Shown here one piece after another: positions 10,748 through 20,700 of a stretch of DNA of 33,918 nucleotides; within the stretch, counting starts at the first letter, position 1; the number at the start of each line of letters is the position of its first letter. The position numbers were made by a program, and so were the translations under genes. This DNA comes from Carex sylvatica. Taxonomy: Eukaryota; Streptophyta; Magnoliopsida; Poales; Cyperaceae. The notes under the pieces are model-generated. The model was not told the origin of the DNA. It saw only the letters and a program-made list of their open reading frames with translations, and searched no databases. The stretch is from positions 1-33,918 of the forward strand of contig CAXKVR010000072.1 in assembly GCA_964058845.1 (NCBI GenBank), written 5' to 3'.

Positions 10748-11145
10748 TTAGTTCTGCCATTCTATGGTACGGAGAATGGCAATACTAGCATGGATCGTAT
10801 GAGAATGTAATTCACTATTTAAAAACTTTTTAGAGTTCCCAGAGCTCTTTGGAAGGCTTGTTGCAGAATTCGTTGTCGGACTTGATTTATTGCTCTTTCT
10901 TGTTCAAAACAAAAGGGTTTCTTTCTTATTATTTTCTAATCGTTTCAAATCACTATAACCTTTTTTAACAATATTTTGTTTTTGTTGTTCTAGATCAGAG
11001 TATTCATTCATCCGATACTCATTCGCTTCCAGTTCCACTTTCCGGAAACGAACTCGAGCTGCTCAATGGCTTCTTTACGTAATTCTTCTGAATTACGAAG
11101 AGTGTTTAAAATCCTCTATTTTTGATTATCTAATAAATCATTTAA
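10748..11145 (-). pseudogene. atpF: Plastid atpF exon 2 in nuclear DNA (NUPT fragment)
   Basis: The minus strand encodes the second exon of plastid ATP synthase CF0 subunit I (b). From the intron border one reads [20 protein letters not shown] and [11 protein letters not shown]. After a frame change come [14 protein letters not shown], then FEQERAINQVRQRVFQ, and a C-terminus ending RTIEWQN before the TAA at 10750-10748. The frame break lies just after EQLE. Compared with the usual coding sequence there, about 10 bases between two CTCGAG words appear missing, as expected for deletion between short direct repeats. The same deletion is in copy B, so it predates the duplication. The grass-like C-terminus hints at the host lineage. 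Confidence 0.85.
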
Positions 11146-11345
11146 TGAAAGTAGATTATCTTACTATGAAATTCAAAACTTTCATGATCTCTTCCCAAAC
11201 CAAACATGAATCTTTAGATTCATTTGGCTCTCCCGCTCAATTATTTATGAATATTCCAATATTCTTTGTTGAATCTAATGAGCATATCCTCTCTTTTCTG
11301 TTTATATTCAAACATATAATATAACTTCTAAAAGACCATAATATA
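11146..11345 (-). pseudogene. Part of the plastid atpF group II intron
   Basis: Directly upstream (minus strand) of atpF exon 2, with words I associate with the 3' end of that intron: TTGAGCGGGAGAGCCAAATG and AACATGAATC-type strings in plastid gene order. The outer border is uncertain. Copy A and copy B stay alike to ~11356/31186, so the plastid insert or its adjacent filler ends there. Confidence 0.5.
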
Positions 11346-11356
11346 AGAATATATAT

Positions 11357-11564
11357 TAGTGAAAAAGACTCTTCTGACCAGAGAAAAATCTATAAATAAT
11401 TGTCAGCAAAATTGTTTCTTTCTTTATTCAAAATTGCTTGTTCTTTATTTTTTTGAATTCAAAAATATTTCATTAAATAAAAAAAATCAAATTTCTCTTC
11501 TTTTTTTTCAAATCCAATTTTTTTTTTTTAATATAGTAGGCCCTCATAAATTTTTTTTTGTCAA
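11357..11564. other. Low-complexity AT-rich filler
   Basis: A 130-codon frame runs from 11359 to 11751, but it is driven by poly-T tracts and continues into the 299-bp repeat. I see no gene. This stretch is absent from copy B. Confidence 0.5.
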
Positions 11565-11863
11565 ATCAAATCGTCATAAATTTTTTCAACTAATTGATCG
11601 ATTATTCTCAATTACAGTGATTAATTACTTGGCAGTATCCTATCTGTCTGACGAACGCATACCGTTATTTACAACACTCATCTACATACTATTCTTACAT
11701 GTTAAGAACGCAGTATTTTTATCCAACATTTATTTGTTAAGGCTAGCGTAAAATTGACGAATAACTGATAATCAAATAAATTAATAACTTAGACAATCTA
11801 ATCCAAAGATACGCAAATAAATAAGTATTACATTGAACATAGCATCTAGAAAATATCATACAA
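11565..11863. repeat. 299-bp dispersed repeat, second copy
   Basis: The same length and same end points as 9100-9398, with a few substitutions. It ends exactly where the 81-bp satellite begins, so the satellite's left border and the repeat border coincide. Confidence 0.75.
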
Positions 11864-14290
11864 CCCTAAAGATAATATGGAATTTACAACCCTAAATTAA
11901 TAACATAGCATTTGGAACCCAAAAAGAACACTCCACTTCAATATATTTCGAGGAATCAAGTAGTGTCTCTAGATGTCAAGATAATATGAAATTTACAATC
12001 CTAATACAACACTCCAATTTAAGGTGTTTGGAGCACTATATGAGTGGATCTAAATTGAATGTGTCTGGAGCACTATAGTAGTGGCAAGATAATAGGGCAT
12101 TTACAATCCTAATACAACACTCCAATTGAATGTGTCTGGAGCACTATAGTGGTGGCAAGATAATAGGGCATTTACAACCCTAATAGAACACTCCAATTGA
12201 AGGTGTTTGGAGCACTCTAGTAGTGTCTCCAGAGTGCAAGGTAATATAGCATTTACAATCCTAATACAACACTCCAATTGAAGGTGTTCGGAGAACTCTA
12301 ATAGTGTCTCTATATGGCAAGATAATAGAGCGTTTACAAGCTTAATGCAACACTCCAATTGAAGGTGTTTGGAGCACTCTAAGTAGTGTCTTCAGATTGC
12401 AAGATAATAGGGCATTTACAACCCTAATACAGCACTCCAATCGAAGGTGTTTGGAGCACCATAGTAGTGTCCCTCTCTGGCAAGATAATACGATATTTGT
12501 AACGCTAAAACAACACTCCAATTGAAGGTGTTTGGAGAACTCTAGTAGTGTCTCTACATGGCAATATGATAGGGCATTTACAACCCTAAAATAGTACACC
12601 AATTTAAGGTGTTTGGAGCAATCTAGGAGTGTCCCCAAATTGCATGATAAAAGGGCATTTACAATTCCAATTGAAGGTTTTTAGAGCAGTCTAGTAGTGT
12701 CTCTATTTAGTAAGATAATAGGGTCCTTACAACCCTAAAACAACACTCCAATTGAAGGTGTTTGGAGCCCTCTAGTAGTGTCTCCAGATTGCAAGAAAGA
12801 AATGGTATTTACAACCATAGTACAACACTTCAAATGAAGGTGTTGGAGAACCCTAGTAGCGTCTTTCCTTGGCAAGATAATAGCGCATTTACAACCCTAA
12901 AACAATACTCCAATTGATGATACTTGGAGCACCCTAGTAGTGTCCCACTCTGGAAAGATAATAGGGCATTTACAACCCCTTAACAACACTATAAAATGAA
13001 GGTATTTGGAGGACTCTAGTAGTGTCTCTAGATGACAAAATAATAGGGCATTTACAACCCTAATACAACACTCCAATTTAAGGTGTTTTGAGCACTCTAT
13101 GAGTGTCACTAAATTGCATGATAATAGGGCATTTACAACTCTAATACAACACTCCAATTGAAGGTGTTTGGAGCACTATAGCAGTGTCTCAATATGGCAA
13201 GATAATAGGGCATTTACAACCCTAATACAACACTCCAATTGAAGGTGTTTGGAGCACTCTAGTAGTGACTCAAGATTGCAAGATAATAGAGCATTTACAA
13301 TCCTTATACAACACTCCAATTGAAGGTGTTTGGGGAACTCTAATAGTGTCACTATATGGCAAGATAATAGGGCATTTACAACACTAATACAGCACTCTAA
13401 TTAAAAGTGTTTGGAGCACTCTAGTAGTGTCTCCAGATTACAAGATAATAGGGCATTTACAAGCTTAATGCTACACTCCAATCGAAAGTGTTTGGAGCAC
13501 CCTAGTAGTCTCCCTCTATGGCAAGATAATAGGGCATTTAGAACCCAAAAAGAACACGCCATTTCAATATATTTTGAGGAATCTAGTAGTGTCTCTAGAT
13601 GTCAAGATAATATGGAATTTACAACCCTAATACAACACTCTAATTTAAAGTGTTTGGAGCACTCTATGAGTGTCTCTAAATTGCATGATAATATGGTATT
13701 TACAACTCTAATACAACACTCCAATTGAACGTGTCTGGAGCACTATAGTAGTGTCTCTATATGACAAGATAATAGGGCATTTACAACCCTAATAGAACAC
13801 TCCAATTGAAGGTGTTTGGAGCACTATAGTAGTGTCTCCAGAATGCAAGATAATAGAGCATTTACAATCCTAATACAACACTCCAATTGAAGGTGTTAGG
13901 GGAACTCTAATAGTGTCTCTATTTGACAAGATAATATGGTATTTATAATAATAATACGACACTCTAATTAAAGGTGTTTGGAACACTCTAGTAATGTCTC
14001 CATATTACAATATAATAGGGCATTTACAAGCTTAATGCAACACTCCAATTGAAGGTGTTTGGAGCACCCTAGTAGTCTCCCTCTATGCCAAGATAATAGG
14101 ACATTTAGAACCTAAAAAGAACACGACATTTCAATATATTTTGAGGAATCTAGTAGTGTCTCTAGATGTCAAGATAAACCCTATTACAACACTCCAATTT
14201 AAGGCGTTTGGAGCACTCTATGAGTGTCTCTAAATTGCATGATAATAGAACATTTACAACTCTAATACAATACTCCAATTAGATTTTAGG
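11864..14290. repeat. 81-bp subtelomeric satellite array, ~30 units
   Basis: The unit reads roughly 'aacactccaattgaaggtg', 'tttggagcactctagtag', 'tgtctccagattgcaaga', 'taatagggcatttacaac', 'cctaatac'. Consecutive 'aacactcc' starts at 12187, 12268 and 12349 are 81 bp apart; some units are shorter (72 bp from 12115 to 12187). Many units contain ACAACCCTAA, a motif close to the telomeric CCCTAAA. Variants form a higher-order pattern: the 'aaaaagaaca' type occurs at 11921, 13547 and 14114, spaced 1626 and 567 bp (567 is exactly seven units). Because 81 is divisible by three, minus-strand frames stay open with a 27-residue period (12101-12358, 12342-12638, 12897-13157). I regard those as by-products, not genes. 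Confidence 0.85.
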
Positions 14291-14332
14291 TTTAGGATAA
14301 TAGAACATTTACAACCCTAAACCCTAAACCCT
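14282..14332. repeat. Interstitial telomere-like stretch at the satellite's end
   Basis: TTTTAGGTTTAGG is followed by satellite sequence and then by AACCCTAAACCCTAAACCCTA, i.e. nearly three CCCTAAA units. Their orientation is opposite to the terminal tract at 32429-33918, which reads TTTAGGG on this strand. Confidence 0.75.
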
Positions 14333-16645
14333 AGAAGTGGTTTTAAGATGAAAAGAACAACATTGACTTAATTTTTTTAACCATATAAAGTTACTATCAC
14401 TTGATTAAAAACAAAAAAATTCAGAGCAAAAATATTTCTCTTTGTTTATTTGTTGGAGATTGAGTATACATCCTAAATAAACAGAGAAAAACGCTCCTTT
14501 CCTGTCCAAATAAGATAATTTTACTATTTATCTGAATTGATCCAATTGGCTATATATCTACTATTTGCATCTCACTGCATCTATGATATTATTAGAGTTT
14601 TTAATATGAGATGGTAGTTTCTAATCTATTTAAGAAATGTCAGAGAATTTCTTTTTTAGAAACTATGCAGTAAATTTTGTATTAAGAAACTGTTTATAAA
14701 CTACATGTTGGCTTAAATTATTTTTTTTTTCTAATTTATTTCTGGCATAGTATAATAAAAATTTTAAAATTAATTTTAAAGATATGAGAGTTTAAAAACT
14801 GTAGACATTAATTTCTAAAATATAGTTAATAGTTATTTAGAAACTAATTAATTTCAGTTGCAAGAATGTAGCAGTGTTTGACTCATTAAGCTTGAGTCAT
14901 GATAAATTATATAATTGCTAAAAAATAATAGTTAATTAATAAATTTAGGAAATTCAAACCTCTCTGAAGTCTTCTATCTTGCTTTTAGCATCAGCCACAT
15001 TCCTCAAAGGTTTCTTATAGACCACTTTCTTTGATCAAATTATTTAAAATGCCAAAATATTTCGCCAACTCTCTTTTTTTAATGAGTGGAGACTGATTCG
15101 TTTTTCTTTTTAATTTAAAAAATCGATTTAGGAAAAAAAAAAAAATAGGATGGATTCATTCCAGAAGGGCCTTACTCTTTTAGCAAACAAATTTCTCATG
15201 ATGTCCTATAATTTTAATTTTGAATATTATGTTTGATTAGATAAAAAAAAAATTGGGTAAGAGGATAATTTTTATTTGCTGTGAGCCTGTGAGAGATTTT
15301 TTTTTTTTTTTTTATCTTCCTACTTATTATAATCCGAAAAAATAATAATATCAAAATGGAGCCTCAAAAAATCATTTTTTTTTTTATTGATAGTTTCCCT
15401 TATTTACGTTAGGTAAAAACTTTGTAATTTTGGTTTTATTTTTATAGGATTGGCTTTACAAAAATATTGCTAAATAATATAAGAAATTATTTATAACAAA
15501 CATAAACCAAAGTCAAAAGACCCCCTTGTACCACGTGATACCCAAGTCAAAGGACTCACTTGCACCCACGTCAACACCCAAGCCACGTGGCAAGCCACAT
15601 AAGAAGGCACGTGAGAAGGGAGGAGATGTTTCCGAAAAATTTGTAACTTCGGTTTTCTCCTAACAAAAAAAAAAAATTAGCATAACGAGCAGCAATAACT
15701 TTTGTTAGTAGGTTAATATCCATAATTTAATATCATAATACTCATCAACAACTATACAAAATGGCCATGATTATGTACTAGTAATCATTAGTTGCACTTG
15801 CACAGCTACTTTTTATAGTATGTATGTGTATTTTGGAGTATATCACCAGTATGTACTAGTATAATTTAATTATATGATTTCCAAAATATACTCCAAAAGA
15901 TGATTATCATATACAAGGTGTTAATAATATAATTTAATGTTCTTTTATTTATGTATTTATTTATTTATTTCATTGTTTGCTTATAGTTTACTTTCTTTTT
16001 ATATTTGTTGGCTTTTTTTATCCTTATTTTGCATTTCTTCAAATCAATAATTCATTAATTGGATGAGATCTATATATTCCGAATTAATAAAAATTGTAGA
16101 TGAACAAGGGAGTTTTTATATATAGATGCAAAGAAAATGTGAACTCACAATTAATTTGTTTGTTCTACTGAAATAGAAAAAACATGACAACATGCATGTT
16201 CAAAAAATATGAATTACATTGTTCATTTGGCCACATTGTTCACATCATTCGCTTCTGATTTGTATTACCTTAGTACCATTTTAATCATAGACTGTATATA
16301 TATTTGCCTATTTATCTGAAACAAATCTCATATGCTACACGACTCTTTTACTTTCATTTCTCAAAAGTTTTAACTTCAATTTTGAAACTCAAATAATATC
16401 AAAATAAAACCACTAAATTTGTCCTCTATTATTTTCTCCGTACACAATCCTCCCTACTAAATAGCATGTATATTTTTTTGGGACCCAACCCTCTATTTGT
16501 TCAGAGAAGATCTGAGCCGTTGATTCCATAAATCTCAGCCACTCATTAAAATAGATCTTAATCTCAGTCTTTAATAAATAATTTTGATTTTATACACCTG
16601 TTTCATGTTGTCAAACGTGTAGAAATCTAAATTTAGTGATTTATA
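14333..16645. other. AT-rich intergenic DNA, no gene seen
   Basis: Long A and T runs with no credible exon. Two items stand out: the G-box cluster at ~15500-15620 (separate entry) and a small inverted repeat at ~15831-15899 (ATTTTGGAGTATAT against ATATACTCCAAAA). Bases 16430-16600 contain GC-richer words such as GATCTGAGCCGTTGATT, typical of non-autonomous transposon ends, but I cannot delimit an element. Confidence 0.5.
15500..15620. promoter_or_regulatory. Cluster of G-box motifs without an adjacent gene
   Basis: CACGTG occurs at 15532, 15584 and 15608, and CACGTC at 15567, inside a GC-richer patch with a rough ~34-bp repetition of 'aagtcaaa.gac'. Plant bZIP and bHLH factors bind such sites. 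No start codon with coding potential follows nearby on either strand, so this may be an orphan promoter or transposon sequence rather than an active element. Confidence 0.3.
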
Positions 16646-17313
16646 TCTATACTACATATAATGACACACAGAAATTATATCACTGAATCTTCTTTTTTTC
16701 ACGCGTTTTCTACTGTTTTCAACTTTTTCGAATTCGGATCCTCTGAGGTACCTCAAACTTTGCGTGACTTTATGGAAAATCTCAACTGTTCAAATACTTT
16801 CTGCACGAATCTCGAAGCTCAAATAATACTGGCCCCTGCGCTACCCCCGAATAGGCACCGGACACGTGGGCCACGCAAAAGTTGAGATATCTCAGAGGAT
16901 CGGGATCACGTTTTCCCAAGATATCTCAACTTTTGCGTGACCACGTGTCCGATGCCTATTCGGGGGTAGCGCAGGGGCAGTATTATTTGAGCTTCGAGAT
17001 TCATGCAGAAAGTATTTGAACGGCTTAGATTTTCCAAAAAGTCAGGCAAAATTTGAGATATCTCAAATGTTGATTTGCAAATTGTATTAATGCAGAAATT
17101 TTGCAATTAAGAAATGAAATTGATTTCAATTACTCCAGAATAGTTATTTACAATTGTAAATTAACTGCATCAATGGAGATGCCGTAATATAGTATTAAGC
17201 TCTAAGGTTATAATTTGTTTTTATCATTGATGAACACATAATGAAAAAATTATTTAAAGAAAGTGATCAAAATAATATTTCAACCCCGTTGCAACGCACG
17301 AGCACTTGACTAG
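16646..17313 (+). mobile_element. Non-autonomous Helitron (668 bp)
   Basis: The 5' end is A|TCTATACTAC, the TC start of plant Helitrons. The 3' end is CTAG|T at 17310-17313, preceded by the GC-rich hairpin word CCCCGTTGCAACGCACGAGC and CACTTGA, the usual Helitron end structure. Insertion between A and T without target duplication fits. It encodes no Rep-helicase. Its middle is a long inverted repeat (~16740-16905 against ~16915-17075) that includes CTGCGCTACCCCCGAATAGG and CACGTG words. One stem base differs from the common CCCGT..ACGGG form. Confidence 0.7.
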
Positions 17314-17737
17314 TTACACACAAAAGTATCAAGAGGTCGAAAAATAACATTATTAAGAATGTTGATCTTCAACTTATTAATTATATAAAACCAAAATCAA
17401 AAAGTGATAAATTTTCGTGTACACCTAGAAAAAATAATATAAATCATGAAAAATTTGAACCAACAGATAAAATCGATGCACAAATGACATAACATCTCTA
17501 ATTAATAAAATAAGGCAGGATTATGCACGCTAATGTATAACTTAGAAGTTGCTAATTGCAGCTATCTCAAAATTAGAACACAAGTAACGATAATAATTGT
17601 CACACAATAACTTAAAACCAAGTACAAAAAAAATACTAAACAAGAACCACAATTTCTTTTTCAACCCAACAAAACTGCAACAAATAATCTACCCAAAAAA
17701 CCGAAACTGGAATAATCAAGAGAGAAACTAAATTTTC
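17314..17737. other. 3' side of the eEF1B-gamma gene
   Basis: AT-rich, no coding sequence. The part next to 17738 should be the 3' UTR of the minus-strand eEF1B-gamma gene. I could not find a clear AATAAA on that strand; plants often use weaker signals. Confidence 0.4.
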
Positions 17738-20700
17738 TCACTTGAAGCATTTGGCATCAAGCAAAGGTTCACCTTCAAATGGCTCCTGATCTTCAATCAT
17801 AGCATTAACACGCTCCTTCTGAACCTCGTCAGAGATGTCAACCTTGGTCCAGTTATAGAGTTCCATGTCATAGCACTCATCCATCACAAACTGAGGGATC
17901 TCCTGGCCACGGAAAATCCAGAGACCCTTGACTTTGAATGGTGGGGTCTCACCGATGATAAGCATCTTTCCGAAGGCATACTTGCGGGCCAGGTCCATGC
18001 GCTGTAAGAACCCTCCTACTTTGTTTAGGGTTACAAAGGAGACAGTGTTTTCTTCATTGTATTTGTACTCACAGAACCAAAGAGAGTAGCCCTCAGGGTC
18101 AAACATGTCCCAGAAACCTACATTCAATTCAAATAAATATATCATTATGGAGATAGATACATGTGCCTTTTTATGTGTGCAAACTTAAATCAGGACCGTC
18201 CGATCAGAACTGTAAAAATTCCAGCCCGAGGTGAAATGCTCAGGGGCCACTTTACAATTCGTGCAGATTCTGATCAGAGGGTCAGGGAAATATTCTGTTA
18301 CCTTAATTGATAAGAACTATTTCGTACCCATTACACTATAGGATAATTGATAAATATTCTGTTACCTTAGTTGATAAGAACTATTTCGTACCCATTACAC
18401 TATAGGATAATTGATAAATAGAGTAAAGCTAGGATGCTATGGGTTGCATAGAGAGCTACGGTGCTACGGCTCAATATTTGACTTTTCAAAATCCTAACAG
18501 TCGATCCGAACCGTTCATCTTGTTCTCCATATTAATATGTGTTTGGAGACCAAATTTTACATTTTTTTAAATTTTTTTTACTATTTTTTTAGATAGGTAG
18601 AAAATCACTTGATCTAAAAAATTCTGTACCATTCAGATATTTGATTTTCTAACTATCTAAAAAAATAGTAACTTTTTTTCAAAAAATGTAAAATTTGGTC
18701 TCCAAACACATTAATATGGAGAACAAGATGAACGGTTCGGATCGACCGTTAGGATTTTAAAAACTCGAATATTGAGCCGTAGCACCGTAATCCTCTATGC
18801 AACCCATAGCACCCTAGCCTTACTCTTGATAAATATTAAATTATATATGTTATTTTTTATTTATACATATAACAAAAACCACAACAGACACCTGGGATCA
18901 GCTTTAGATATAGAATTTAGATACTTATAGTATACAAGTGAAAAAAATATAAATAAGATTCAAAAAATTACCCGGAATTGGACGGTGCACCATCTAATAA
19001 AACAATTTTATAATTTTATTAACAAAAAAGTGGAGTATTGAGATTGTACCTTTGATGGCGACCTCACGGAAGTTGGTCTTAGTGTTAGAGTATAGCCTCT
19101 TCCAGTCATCCAAAACCATCTTGCTTGGGGGAAGAAGGTCGAGCGGGTTCTTCGCTTTCGGTTTCGGTGCCTCTTCCTCTACAGCCTCTGCTGCTGCCTT
19201 GGCAGGAGGAGTCTCTTTCTTCACCTCCTTTGGTTTTGCCTCCTTGGCCGGAGCAGCAGCCTTCTTTGGAGAAGCCACTGGTGGGACCACATCGGCCTGT
19301 TTCACCTCTCCCATCACCTTTCTGAAGTTTGGCTGGTTCACCATTGTCCAGAAGTACCTGCAGCAACCAACAAATTCAGATCCAATCTGGCACGAATCTT
19401 AAAGCAGAACCCACCTTATTCTAAATAGGCACTGAATTGATTGTATTCTGTTCACTCGTAAACAAAACACCATTTCTCATTGCAGATAATGTTTTCATTT
19501 TTACTTGTGCAAACTTCTATTCCAAATGAGTGAGGCTATGGTACTATGCATAGCGCATATTGGTCCATATTACATATCAATTTTTCATTTTCAAGGTCCA
19601 AATAGTTGATCCGAACCATTCAACATGATTTCATATAAATATATATACTTGCGGACTAAATTTTACATATTTTAGAATTTTTTCACTATGGACCCATAAT
19701 CTCACTCAACTTCTATTCCAAATTTTAAAAAAAAATCTACACATGGATGAATAAAATATGAAAATATTAATAATACCTCTCAACATGAGGGAAAGCCGAG
19801 GTGAAAGCCTTGGTCATGATACGGCTGAAACCCATGTATAGATTGCATGTCACGACAATATCAGCCAAGGTCACGCTATGACCCACAAGGTATGTGTTGT
19901 TTGCCAAATGAGTGTTAAGAGCATCCAATGATCTCTTGAAGAAGTTTATAGCAAACTCCTCCATCTAGATACATAAAATTACAAAAGAATAAGATATGTC
20001 ATTTAAATAATGCTGCAAGTGTAACAAAAACAAAGACACTCAGTAGGTTATTATATAAAAGGAAATGAGCAAGGTACTATGCATAGCCAGATTGGTCCCT
20101 AATACGATTCAATATTTTTGTTTCCAAAGTTCAAATAGTAAATCTGAACGGTTCAACATGATCTCCATATTAAGATGTACTTACAGACTAAATTTAACAT
20201 TTTTTAGAATTTTTTACTATTTTTTAGATAGGTAGATAGTCACACTTTTTTCTCTGATACCACTGTAGGGATTTAATGTGTATGAAATAGTGTGAAAATT
20301 AAAAAATTTCACTCTATTTAACTCAATACACAAAAAAGGACCTCATTTGTATGACAATAGCAAGTTAAATTTTCTCTTAAGCATTTAAACAAACACCTAA
20401 TGTGCACTAAAATAGAATGTCATAATATGATATGCTTAGACCATAAATAAATTTGTGAAGTTGTGCAAATATTACTTGGTATAATGTTTGAATGCATTAT
20501 AAGAATAATAGAGACATTGCATAATAGAATAATATGACTAATATTATTTGTTCATAAATTAATTTATTAAACCAATCACAAGATGAAATTAAAGAGAGCA
20601 TGAGATGGTTAAACAAGACTAGTGGCATTTGTGTAATTGATTCAAACCTTACACAAAGAGTTGCCCTAACCCTTACCTATTTAAAGGGCATTTGTGTAAT

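Larger units (their letters stand above)
9100..11356. repeat. Mosaic segmental duplication, copy A
   Basis: About 2.25 kb that recurs almost unchanged, in the same orientation, at 28932-31187. Over most of its length the two copies keep a constant offset of 19,830 bp with scattered substitutions and few indels. Contents in order: a 299-bp repeat (9100-9398), ~730 bp of unassigned AT-rich DNA, a diverged copy of the peptide gene's 3' flank (10132-10304), a short frame at 10305-10520 that I do not believe is a gene, and a plastid atpA-atpF fragment (10576 to ~11345). It carries no intact gene. It is a patchwork formed before being duplicated as one block. Confidence 0.85.

Noticed and set aside
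11359..11751. 130-residue frame
   Set aside because: Phe/Lys/Asn-rich translation of poly-T tracts running into the 299-bp repeat; absent from copy B and without any motif.
9100..11863. LTR retrotransposon bounded by the 299-bp repeats
   Set aside because: No TG..CA ends, no primer-binding site or polypurine tract at the inner borders, no retroviral-type proteins inside, and the interior is plastid and gene-tail DNA.
11864..14290. CRISPR-like array
   Set aside because: Units follow each other without unique spacers; this is a tandem satellite in a plant genome.
16661..17106. Two similar frames on opposite strands (16661-16885 plus, 16906-17106 minus)
   Set aside because: They are the two arms of the inverted repeat in the Helitron, so the similarity is structural and not a sign of coding.
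19052..19402. Long plus-strand frame overlapping eEF1B-gamma exon 7
   Set aside because: It is the antisense of the Lys/Ala/Pro-rich linker, whose composition keeps the opposite strand open.
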